NCBI GenBank assembly: GCA_039964455.1
Contig: JBDVXK010000012.1
Location: 434,001 to 498,000 of the forward strand
Reading direction: 5' to 3'
DNA length: 64,000 bases
Source: CALJFL01 sp039964455
GTDB lineage: Bacteria; Pseudomonadota; Gammaproteobacteria; Pseudomonadales; Halieaceae
The translations under genes and the position numbers were made by a program. Positions 15,973 to 24,132 of the stretch are shown here, one piece after another. Numbering within the stretch: the stretch's first letter is position 1; the number at the start of each line of letters is the position of its first letter. The notes below the pieces were generated by a model. It searched no databases, was not told where the DNA came from, and was given only the letters and a program-made list of their open reading frames with translations.

Positions 15973-17733
15973 CTATAGCCAATCTACCGGGTAAGACTGC
16001 AAAGCCCCCTCGGCATTGGCGATGGTTCCGGCGTGACCCGAGCAACGCGGCAGGATCTGCTCGGCATAAAATACTGCGGTAGCAATTTTCTGGGTGTAGA
16101 ACTGACTGTCATCAGTGGCAGCACGGCGCAGCGCGACCAGCGCCGAGCGAGCCAGGTGCCAACCACCCAGCAAGTAACCGGTTTGCATCATGTAGTCGAA
16201 AGAAACACCCAGCGCCACCTCCGGGTCGGACTTCAGCGCGGCGAGGATCTGCTGCGTGGCGGTATGCTGCTCGGCCAATGACTGCGATAGCTGTCGCTGT
16301 ATCACTGCCAGAGATTCGTCGGTACCCAATTCGTCCACGGTTGCTGCAACCTGCTCCAGCAGCTCCAGCATTGCACCGCCCCCGTCGCGGCCGAGCTTAC
16401 GCGACACCAGGTCTGCGGCCTGAATGCCATTAGTGCCCTCGTAAATTGAGGTGATGCGCACATCCCTAAGGTATTGCGCTGCCCCCGTCTCTTCTACGTA
16501 ACCCATCCCGCCATGCACCTGCACGCCAAGAGAGGTCAGCTCCTGGCCTACCTCGGTGAGCCAGCCCTTGATCACCGGAATCATCAGGTCTACACGCAAC
16601 TGGTAGGCCGAACGCTGATCAGGGTCGCCGTGATGGGCGAGGTCCATACTCATCGCCTCGGTATACGCCATCGCCCTACCCGCTTCAGCCAATGATCTCA
16701 TCGTCAGCAACATACGCTTCACATCCGGGTGCTCGATGATCGGGCGCCCGCCCTGAACACGCTCACGGGCATAGGCGACGGCTTTCTGGTAGGCACCCTC
16801 GGCTGAGCCAAGCCCCTGTAAACCGACCTTTAACCGCGCCTCATTCATCATGGTGAACATACAAGCCAAGCCACGATTTTCCTCACCCAGCAAATAACCG
16901 ATTGCGCCATCGTCATCACCAAAGGCCATCACGCAGGTGGGGCTACCGTGAATGCCCAGCTTGTGTTCGCAGGACACGGGATACACGTCGTTGCGCTCAC
17001 CCAGGCTGCCGTCATCATTCACCAGATACTTGGGCACAACAAACAGGGAGATGCCGCGACTGCCTTCGGGCGCATCTGGCAGCTTCGCCAATACTAGGTG
17101 AACAATGTTTTCAGTGGCCTCGTGGTCGCCCCAGGTGATGTAGATTTTCTGGCCATGGATTCGGTAATGGTCACCCTCCGGAACTGCCTTGCACTTCATA
17201 ACACCTAGATCAGAGCCCGCTCCAGACTCGGTGAGGTTCATGGTTCCGGACCACTCGCCACTGTGCATCTTCTCCAGATAGGTTTGCTTCAGGGCGTCGG
17301 TACCATGCGAGGCAATAGCCAGGGCCGCACCACTGCTCAGGAAAGGCGCCAGGGCAAAAGCCATATTTGCGCCGTTCCACATCTCGCAGGCAGCCGTCCC
17401 ATAGAGTTCAGGCAAACCCTGGCCCCCTTCATCGGCGCTGGCGGCTATACCTACCCAGCCGCCTGCACCCAACTGCTGCAGGGCCTCGTCGTAACCGGGC
17501 GATACCGTAACCTTGCCGTCGCTGCAGGTAGCGGGGTGCTCGTCGCCAACACGTCGCAGTGGCGCCAGTACCTCGCCGGCAAAGCGGCCCGCCTCGTCTA
17601 GCAGGGCCACCGTGAGATCCGGACCAACGCCCATCCCCTCGAAGCCGGCAAGGCCAGCAAGAGTGTTCTCCGCCTCCAGCAGCTCGTCTATTACGAAGGT
17701 CATGTCCTCTAGGGGGGCGCGGTAATTGGGCAT
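15973..17733 (-). CDS. Acyl-CoA dehydrogenase with C-terminal extension
   Basis: A 586-residue FAD enzyme that introduces the alpha-beta double bond into acyl-CoA. It shows MNLTESGAGSDLG and KIYITWGDHE (FAD and substrate loops), GVQVHGGMGYVEETGAAQYLRDVRI split by the active-site region, and SIYEGTNGIQA. A C-terminal helical extension of about 130 residues follows, as in the roughly 590-residue branch found in many marine gammaproteobacteria. I use the ATG at 17733 because MPNYRAPLEDMTF matches the family start; the frame extends 38 residues further without resemblance. A LysR regulator is transcribed divergently about 230 bases away. Chain-length preference cannot be read. Confidence 0.91.
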   Translation of the reverse strand: MPNYRAPLEDMTFVIDELLEAENTLAGLAGFEGMGVGPDLTVALLDEAGRFAGEVLAPLRRVGDEHPATCSDGKVTVSPGYDEALQQLGAGGWVGIAASADEGGQGLPELYGTAACEMWNGANMAFALAPFLSSGAALAIASHGTDALKQTYLEKMHSGEWSGTMNLTESGAGSDLGVMKCKAVPEGDHYRIHGQKIYITWGDHEATENIVHLVLAKLPDAPEGSRGISLFVVPKYLVNDDGSLGERNDVYPVSCEHKLGIHGSPTCVMAFGDDDGAIGYLLGEENRGLACMFTMMNEARLKVGLQGLGSAEGAYQKAVAYARERVQGGRPIIEHPDVKRMLLTMRSLAEAGRAMAYTEAMSMDLAHHGDPDQRSAYQLRVDLMIPVIKGWLTEVGQELTSLGVQVHGGMGYVEETGAAQYLRDVRITSIYEGTNGIQAADLVSRKLGRDGGGAMLELLEQVAATVDELGTDESLAVIQRQLSQSLAEQHTATQQILAALKSDPEVALGVSFDYMMQTGYLLGGWHLARSALVALRRAATDDSQFYTQKIATAVFYAEQILPRCSGHAGTIANAEGALQSYPVDWL

Positions 17734-17785
17734 AGTGCTGTTTCCGGTTCTGATGCGAGTTTCGATGCGGAGTATACGTTTCGCT

Positions 17786-17797
17786 GCTCCCGGGAGC
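17786..17797. repeat. Perfect 12-bp palindrome upstream of the acyl-CoA dehydrogenase gene
   Basis: GCTCCCGGGAGC lies about 50 bases before the acyl-CoA dehydrogenase start. It falls where a -35 box would be for a possible minus-strand -10 TATACT at 17776-17771. It could be an operator; the bound factor is unknown. Confidence 0.4.
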
Positions 17798-17868
17798 TTG
17801 GCATTTTGAGCGGCTTGCTGGTCTGCAGGCACTAAAAAGCTGGGCAATATCCGGTTATCACGACTCTG

Positions 17869-17896
17869 TTGGCAATTGTAGGAAGCCTAGTATAAT
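17869..17896 (+). promoter_or_regulatory. Sigma-70 promoter of the LysR regulator gene
   Basis: TTGGCA (17869-17874), a 16-bp spacer and TATAAT (17891-17896), about 70 bases before the likely start codon. The -10 box is perfect and the -35 box differs by one base. Confidence 0.62.
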
Positions 17897-17964
17897 TCTC
17901 CCAATCAATAGTTATCATTTTCGCCATTCATTAAGTGAATGCGCACATATCGAGGGAGAGCCCT

Positions 17965-18921
17965 GTGAATATAAACCGGGTGGATCTTAATCTGCTGGTC
18001 TATCTGGATGCCCTGTTGCGGGAACGCAATGTGACCCAGGCCGCCAATCAACTCAACCTGTCACAGCCGGCGATGAGTAACGGCCTGCGCCGCCTGCGCG
18101 AGCTCTTTGACGACCCACTATTGGTGCGTACTTCAGACGGCATGACCCCTACCGAACGGGCACTGGAGCTGGAACCCATCGTGCGCGATGTGCTGATGAA
18201 TATCGATAAGGCTGTTCAGCCCCGCTCCGCCTTCGACCCCACCGACGCACAGCGCGTATTTCGGATTATGGCCAGTGATTATGCGGAATCCACGCTACTG
18301 CCCAGTGTACTGGGCAAGCTTCGCACCGAGGCGCCGGGACTGACCCTGGACATCATGACACCCAGCGATGTGAGCTTCCTGGATGTGGAGCGCGGCAAGG
18401 TCGATATGGTGATCAACCGATTTGATTCCATGCCCCAGTCCTTTCACCAAATCAATTTGTGGAATGACAGCTTTTCCTGCCTGCTGAGCCCGGAAAACCC
18501 GGTGCTTAAAGACTTCACGCTGGATAGCTACCTTGAGGCCAAGCACGTCTGGGTTAGTAAGACCGGCATGGGCGTTGGCGTGGGGGTTAACCCTGACGAT
18601 GTACAACGGCTGGGCTGGGTAGATGCAGCCATCGCCAAATTGGGCCGCAAGCGGCAAATACGGGTATTCACCCGGCATTACCAGGCCGCCATGACGCTGG
18701 CAGAGCAAAATGACCTTATTGTCACTCTGCCCACCCGCGCCGCCGAGCTGAAAAAGGATAACCCCCGGGTGGTGCTGCGAGACCCGCCGCTGGAGATTCC
18801 TCCATTGGAGCTCAAGATGGCCTGGAGCCCACTGTTACAGCACAATCCGGCAAACCGCTGGCTGCGCAAAATGATCGTCGACACGGCCAGGGAACTGGAC
18901 GGCAAACCGCCTACAGCCTGA
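17965..18921 (+). CDS. LysR-family transcriptional regulator
   Basis: A 318-residue LysR regulator. Residues about 1-65 form the winged helix-turn-helix (DLNLLVYLDALL, VTQAANQLNLSQPAMSNGLRRL, DDPLLVRT). The rest is a periplasmic-binding-like effector domain. I take the GTG at 17965 because GAGGGAGAG lies 4-12 nt upstream; an earlier GTG at 17935 would add 10 residues. It sits between a divergent acyl-CoA dehydrogenase and the malate synthase G gene, so it may control fatty acid or two-carbon metabolism. That is suggested by position only, and the effector is unknown. Confidence 0.88.
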   Translation: MNINRVDLNLLVYLDALLRERNVTQAANQLNLSQPAMSNGLRRLRELFDDPLLVRTSDGMTPTERALELEPIVRDVLMNIDKAVQPRSAFDPTDAQRVFRIMASDYAESTLLPSVLGKLRTEAPGLTLDIMTPSDVSFLDVERGKVDMVINRFDSMPQSFHQINLWNDSFSCLLSPENPVLKDFTLDSYLEAKHVWVSKTGMGVGVGVNPDDVQRLGWVDAAIAKLGRKRQIRVFTRHYQAAMTLAEQNDLIVTLPTRAAELKKDNPRVVLRDPPLEIPPLELKMAWSPLLQHNPANRWLRKMIVDTARELDGKPPTA

Positions 18922-19048
18922 GGCATGGCATTCACCTCCGGAATGCTCGCGATAGAAACGATAAATTAGCTAAATGGGCATGAACTGCCTAGAATTCTGA
19001 CCATCGACCAATCCACGCCCTGAAACAGCAAGTAATGAGAGCTTCGCC

Positions 19049-21226
19049 ATGACTGACCGCATTCAAGAAGGGGGCCTGCAGGTCTCCCCTGTTCTCCACC
19101 AATTATTGACGCAGGATATCCTGCCGGGCACCGGTATAAGCGCCCAACAGTTCTGGAGCGGCCTGGAGGGCATCCTCAATGATCTGGGCCCACGTAATCG
19201 TGAGTTGCTGGCCATACGCGAGGACATGCAGGCGAAAATCGACGCCTGGCACCACGCCAACCCCGGCGCCGGTTACAACAGGGCGGCTTACAAGGCCTTC
19301 CTGCTGGAACTGGGCTACCTGTTGCCCGAAGGTGAAGACTTTTCCATCAGCACCGAAAATGTTGATGAAGAGATCGCCACGCTGGCAGGGCCACAGTTGG
19401 TGGTGCCGGTAATGAATGCACGCTATGCGCTAAATGCCGCCAATGCACGTTGGGGTAGCCTATACGATGCGCTCTACGGTACCGACGTGATCAGCGAAGA
19501 AGGTGGCGCTGAACGGGCGGGCGCCTACAACCCCGTGCGCGGTGACAAAGTTATCGCGTTTGCACGCGCGTTTTTGGACCGTCACTGCCCCCTCGCAGAC
19601 GGTAGTCATGCCGACGCCAATGCCTACACGATCGCCGACAGCGCCCTTCAAGTGGCTTTGGCAGACGGCACCGGCACGACACTGGCCGATAAGAGCCTGT
19701 TCGCCGGATACAGCGGAGCAGCCGACAAGCCGACTTCGGTGCTGCTGCGTCACAACGGATTACATATCGAAATCCAGATTGATCCCAGCAGCCCCATTGG
19801 CGCCACCGATAAGGCCGGCGTCAAAGACCTGGTGCTGGAATCTGCACTGACCACGATTCAGGATTGCGAAGATTCCATCGCCGCAGTGGATGCCGAGGAC
19901 AAAACCGTTGTTTACCGCAATTGGCTGGGACTGATGCGCGGCGACCTCGCCGAGTCCTTCAGCAAAGGCGGAAAGACACTGGTTCGCGAACTTAACGCCG
20001 ACAGGTCATTCACCGCGCCAGATGGCGGCGACACCGTATTACACGGACGCAGCCTGCTGTTCGTCCGCAACGTGGGTCACCTGATGACCAACGAGGCAAT
20101 TCTCGATAAGAACGGTGACGAAATCCCGGAAGGCATTATGGACGCCATGTTCACCGTGCTGATCGCTATGCACGACATTAACGGCAAGGGCGACAAGCGC
20201 AACTCGCGCTGCGGTAACGTCTATATCGTGAAACCAAAGATGCATGGCCCTGACGAGGTCACCTTCACTGTGGACCTGTTTAACCGCGTGGAAGATGCAC
20301 TTGGGCTGCCGCGTAACACGATAAAAATGGGCATCATGGACGAAGAGCGCCGCACCACCATCAACCTGGGTGAGTGCATACGCCGTGCCAGCGAGCGCAT
20401 AGTCTTCATCAACACCGGTTTCCTGGATCGCACGGGTGATGAAATCCATACCAGCATGGAAGCCGGGGCCATCACGCCCAAAGGCACCATGAAGCAGGAA
20501 GCATGGATCAACGCCTACGAAGACTGGAACGTCGACACTGGCCTTGCATACGGTCTCAAAGGGAAGGCACAAATCGGTAAAGGCATGTGGGCCATGCCAG
20601 ACCTGATGGCAGAGATGCTCAAGACCAAAATTGCCCACCCGCAAGCCGGTGCCAGCACTGCATGGGTACCCTCTCCCACCGCTGCAACACTGCATGCAAT
20701 TCATTACCACGAGGTGAATGTCGCCGAGCGACAAGAGGAGCTCAAGCAGCGTCAACGCGCCTCGCTAGACGATATCCTGAGTATCCCACTGAAAGGCGCC
20801 GAAGGCCTATCCGCTGATGATATCCAGCGGGAGTTGGACAACAATGCGCAGGGCATACTGGGCTACGTTGTGCGCTGGATCGACCAGGGCGTAGGCTGTT
20901 CGAAAGTGCCCGATATCGACAACGTTGGCCTTATGGAAGACCGGGCAACACTGCGAATTTCCAGCCAACATATCGCCAACTGGCTGCACCATGGTGTTTG
21001 TTCCGAAAGCCAGGTGCGTGAAACTATGGAACGTATGGCGGCGGTTGTTGATAGCCAGAATATTTCCGACCCTGCTTATAGGAATATGGCACCCGACTTT
21101 GGTGATAGCGTCGCTTATCAAGCGGCTTGCGACCTGGTGTTCAAGGGTCGTGAGCAGCCTAGTGGGTATACCGAGCCTGTGCTGCATGCGCGGCGGCGGG
21201 AAGCTAAGGCTAAGTTTGGGGGTTGA
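19049..21226 (+). CDS. glcB: Malate synthase G
   Basis: Condenses glyoxylate with acetyl-CoA to malate, which allows growth on acetate, fatty acids or glycolate. The 725-residue length matches isoform G (about 720). Motifs include TIQDCEDSIAAVDAEDK, MGIMDEERRTT, IVFINTGFLDRTGDEIHTSM, GKGMWAMPDLM, AWVPSPTAATLHA and CSKVPDIDNVGLMEDRATLRIS split around position 620. The ATG at 19049 is preceded by GAGAG. It is transcribed alone behind the LysR gene. No isocitrate lyase or glycolate oxidase gene lies in this window. Confidence 0.97.
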   Translation: MTDRIQEGGLQVSPVLHQLLTQDILPGTGISAQQFWSGLEGILNDLGPRNRELLAIREDMQAKIDAWHHANPGAGYNRAAYKAFLLELGYLLPEGEDFSISTENVDEEIATLAGPQLVVPVMNARYALNAANARWGSLYDALYGTDVISEEGGAERAGAYNPVRGDKVIAFARAFLDRHCPLADGSHADANAYTIADSALQVALADGTGTTLADKSLFAGYSGAADKPTSVLLRHNGLHIEIQIDPSSPIGATDKAGVKDLVLESALTTIQDCEDSIAAVDAEDKTVVYRNWLGLMRGDLAESFSKGGKTLVRELNADRSFTAPDGGDTVLHGRSLLFVRNVGHLMTNEAILDKNGDEIPEGIMDAMFTVLIAMHDINGKGDKRNSRCGNVYIVKPKMHGPDEVTFTVDLFNRVEDALGLPRNTIKMGIMDEERRTTINLGECIRRASERIVFINTGFLDRTGDEIHTSMEAGAITPKGTMKQEAWINAYEDWNVDTGLAYGLKGKAQIGKGMWAMPDLMAEMLKTKIAHPQAGASTAWVPSPTAATLHAIHYHEVNVAERQEELKQRQRASLDDILSIPLKGAEGLSADDIQRELDNNAQGILGYVVRWIDQGVGCSKVPDIDNVGLMEDRATLRISSQHIANWLHHGVCSESQVRETMERMAAVVDSQNISDPAYRNMAPDFGDSVAYQAACDLVFKGREQPSGYTEPVLHARRREAKAKFGG

Positions 21227-21237
21227 TTGGCTGGTGG

Positions 21238-21258
21238 GCCGGTAGATATTAGCCGGCC
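21238..21258 (+). terminator. Candidate terminator after malate synthase G
   Basis: Inverted repeat GGCCGG ... CCGGCC with a 9-nt loop, 12 bases after the glcB stop and followed by TACTTTAACT. The T-tract is poor, so efficiency is uncertain. Confidence 0.4.
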
Positions 21259-21328
21259 TACTTTAACTCGCTTAGCGAAAATCTGCCGGGCGCGTTCTTA
21301 CTACAATTAACCCACGCGTTCTGCGAGG

Positions 21329-22201
21329 TCATTCGTGGTCTTCGGGAATATCTTTGTACTGCAGGTTCGTAAGCTGTTCTGACAGCAAGCCAAGCAAAAA
21401 GACAATGACACCTGAAAGTATCAGCAAGGTACTCATATTAGAGAACCGCAGCGCGCCGGTTGTGAGCGCAGTAAATAGGTAATTCAGAAACCCCAACCCA
21501 GAAATCGCCACCGCGGTAGGAAAATAAACCTTCAGTGGCGAATAAAGCGTGCCGATCTTGAAGATGATCAGGAAGAAGCGCACGCCATCCCGCAATACGT
21601 TGATATGGCTCTTGCCGACGCGTTTTGAGACATTGATGGGAACAAAACCTACCGAATAGCCCGCGCGAAAAAACGCCATTGTCGAAGTTGTTGGGTAGCT
21701 GAAACCATTGGGCAGCAGATAGAGAAAGCTAAGAAATTTCTTTCGATTGACGCAACGAAAGCCGGAGGTAAGATCGTCGATTTTGTGGCCCACCATCCAG
21801 CTGGCCAGTTTGTTGTAGAAACTATTGGCGCTCCATCTCGCAAGGCTCGCTTGCGCATCTCGGCCAGATCGTGCACCCACGACGAGGTCGTAGCCCTCTT
21901 CCGCCTTGGATACAAGCTTTTCGATATCGGCGGGATCGTGCTGTCCGTCGCCGTCCATGAATACAATGTAATCGCCAGTTGCTGCGCGGGCGCCAGTTTT
22001 TATAGCTGCGCCGTTGCCTTTTGGGTAGGGGTGGCACACGACCCGAACTGGGAGGCCAGCACATAAGCTGAATGTCTGATCGGTAGACCCGTCATCAACA
22101 AGAACTATCTGCGCCTTTGAATGCATTTTAATCAATGTGGGTAATATCTGACTCAACCCCCGCTGTTCATTTCTGGCTGGTATTACGATTGAATAGTTCA
22201 C
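21329..22201 (-). CDS. GT2 glycosyltransferase, dolichol-phosphate-mannose-synthase-like
   Basis: A 290-residue GT-A glycosyltransferase. It has the N-terminal IVIPARNEQRGL, the nucleotide-sugar motifs VLVDDGSTD and VFMDGDGQHDP, then DLTSGFRCVNR. Two C-terminal membrane helices follow (about 225-250 and 257-277). This is the DPM1/GtrB architecture, which moves a sugar from a nucleotide donor to a polyprenyl phosphate on the cytoplasmic side. It begins with GTG inside the stop of the preceding membrane protein gene (GTGA overlap). The product could be the lipid-linked donor for the GT-C proteins encoded upstream (inference). The sugar is not deducible. Confidence 0.87.
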   Translation of the reverse strand: MNYSIVIPARNEQRGLSQILPTLIKMHSKAQIVLVDDGSTDQTFSLCAGLPVRVVCHPYPKGNGAAIKTGARAATGDYIVFMDGDGQHDPADIEKLVSKAEEGYDLVVGARSGRDAQASLARWSANSFYNKLASWMVGHKIDDLTSGFRCVNRKKFLSFLYLLPNGFSYPTTSTMAFFRAGYSVGFVPINVSKRVGKSHINVLRDGVRFFLIIFKIGTLYSPLKVYFPTAVAISGLGFLNYLFTALTTGALRFSNMSTLLILSGVIVFLLGLLSEQLTNLQYKDIPEDHE

Positions 22202-24132
22202 CTAATAATGCTCGTATATAGTGACAAGATACGTAATTCAGAGTCTCTAAGACCGCCAGTCTCATTGAGGTCAAGTAGAGCCCGAATTGTCTCATCCACT
22301 GCTTCATCATTACCCAATGCACGTTCAAAGTGCAATTTCATCAACAGGCCCGCAGGGCTTGCTGGCGAAAGTGCCAAGTAGCGCTCTGTATATTCCAATG
22401 CCAATTGATAGTCCTCGCGCTGATTCTCTATAACAGCCAGAAGCCTGAATACATCTCTAGGCGCATTTGACTGTGCATTTCGACCCAAATATAGAGCATA
22501 GAACAATTCACTAAGCTTATCCCATCTGGGTCCAGGGCATTGCTCTAAACCGTGGACCCGAGCAAGCAAGTGCATGGTCCTGACCGAGCTAACTGGGTAA
22601 CTACCACCTACTTTGGAAAGTTCAGATAAAGGAGCCTCGGGCAGGGTTGCACTTGCAACACAACCAAGTACAAGGTCGCGAACTAGCCAATCAGCATTAG
22701 TCTCTGGTGTTATCGCGTTTCCCCTAAGGCTAGCAGCGTGCGCCCTGGCCGAATACTCAAACGAATCACTGATAGCGCCAACTTTTGCAAGACGATCTGC
22801 CATACTAACATTGGCTCGGAAAGACCCCGGGTGCATGGTGACGTTATGCACATCAAGCAATGGCGGACTTGACCAAATAATCACTTGGGAGCTCGTTTTA
22901 AATACAAAATAGAATGCCCATATTATGATCCAAGCTAGTAAAACGGAGCCAAGTTCAGGCCATCGGATAACCAACGATCTAAAAATCACTGCGGGCAAAA
23001 GTGCCAGCCCGACGCTCGGCAAATAATTTCTATGCTCATAATACATTTCAAGAGACAGCACAGTTGACTCTACGGCATGTCCGAGTAAGAAAAACAATAT
23101 ACAGAACGCCATCAACCTTACCACTTGATGACGAATAAGAACTCCAAGTACAGTCAACACCGAAGTCCAGCCGACTAGAGAATATAGTGTTGACTTCGGA
23201 GCTAAAACTGAACTTGAGACTTCAATATCATCATGAAACAACCCCATCCTTCGTACATCAGGTATGTAAAATTGGCCAACGTAGTCCCAAAGAACTCTGC
23301 TTTGCGTAAATAAACGCTGCTCCATAGTAAATGGCCTTTTGACATAACCGGGTTCAGCCCAAGCCCATAGCGCGTATAAAACTGCGACTAATACGATCAC
23401 AATACCGGCAAACAACAAGGAGAACCTGAGCTTACCCAAAGCGTAATATCTATCTGTCAGAGTACTGTCTCGGAACCAAAAAACCTCCAGAATGACGAAG
23501 AAGAAAAGCATCACTACAGCATTTTCCTTCGAATATATTCCGCAGAAAAAAAGCGTTATCAAGATTGCGACTAATAAAACAGGGGAAAGACGAATCGAAT
23601 AGGACCGCCAGAGGCTGTAAAGGATGCAACTCGACAAGGAGAAAAAGGCCGCGAGCATCGCCATTCTTTGTACCGAGTAAAGCACGGTACTTACAGATAG
23701 CGGAGCTAGCAGCCAAATACTGGCGCACGCAACAGCTAATGCTTTGTACTTGGGCGTACCCCTGAAACGAAGTAAGATCGCAAAGAGCCACATAACCAAG
23801 TTAGCATTTACGATGTGCAAAAAAATATTGATGGTCTTGCTTGTTGCGGGAGTAGTGCCAAAATAGGATTGCTCTAAAACAAAAGAAGCTATCGATATAG
23901 GCCTTCCAAGAAATCCGGAGCTATCGCTGAGAATATAGGTTAAAGCGTCAGAAGGAGCCAAACCAAGGTGACTTAACTTGGCCAAGCTATGGCTATCGTC
24001 CAGCATATAAGACCCATCAATACCAGGGAAATACGCCCAGAACGAAACCCCCAGGACCACAGCCCATAAAAGTCCCACCAAATATCTATTCGCGTAACGC
24101 GGAATTAAAGTGTTACCGCGATTGCTCTGCAT
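22198..24132 (-). CDS. Multi-membrane GT-C-like glycosyltransferase with helical-repeat tail (copy 2)
   Basis: A 644-residue protein with about 10-12 membrane helices and a soluble C-terminal tail of helical, TPR-like repeats (about 430-644). The first external loop carries an acidic pair (GSYMLDDSHS), as in GT-C enzymes that use polyprenyl-phosphate sugars. Further shared blocks are LYSVQRMA, SKENAVV, LFTQSRVLWDY and MYYEHRNYLPSVGLAL. The last recalls the HRxYLPS-type motif of TPR-containing O-mannosyltransferases (TMTC-like). The gene upstream encodes a clear paralogue, and the two overlap by 20 bases. It is AT-richer than the core genes around it. Acceptor and sugar are unknown; the pilin next door is an obvious candidate. 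Confidence 0.72.
   Translation of the reverse strand: MQSNRGNTLIPRYANRYLVGLLWAVVLGVSFWAYFPGIDGSYMLDDSHSLAKLSHLGLAPSDALTYILSDSSGFLGRPISIASFVLEQSYFGTTPATSKTINIFLHIVNANLVMWLFAILLRFRGTPKYKALAVACASIWLLAPLSVSTVLYSVQRMAMLAAFFSLSSCILYSLWRSYSIRLSPVLLVAILITLFFCGIYSKENAVVMLFFFVILEVFWFRDSTLTDRYYALGKLRFSLLFAGIVIVLVAVLYALWAWAEPGYVKRPFTMEQRLFTQSRVLWDYVGQFYIPDVRRMGLFHDDIEVSSSVLAPKSTLYSLVGWTSVLTVLGVLIRHQVVRLMAFCILFFLLGHAVESTVLSLEMYYEHRNYLPSVGLALLPAVIFRSLVIRWPELGSVLLAWIIIWAFYFVFKTSSQVIIWSSPPLLDVHNVTMHPGSFRANVSMADRLAKVGAISDSFEYSARAHAASLRGNAITPETNADWLVRDLVLGCVASATLPEAPLSELSKVGGSYPVSSVRTMHLLARVHGLEQCPGPRWDKLSELFYALYLGRNAQSNAPRDVFRLLAVIENQREDYQLALEYTERYLALSPASPAGLLMKLHFERALGNDEAVDETIRALLDLNETGGLRDSELRILSLYTSIIR

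Noticed and set aside
20039..20755. Minus-strand open frame of 238 codons inside malate synthase G
   Set aside because: The plus-strand frame is a full-length malate synthase G with all motifs, so this is an antisense shadow caused by codon bias.
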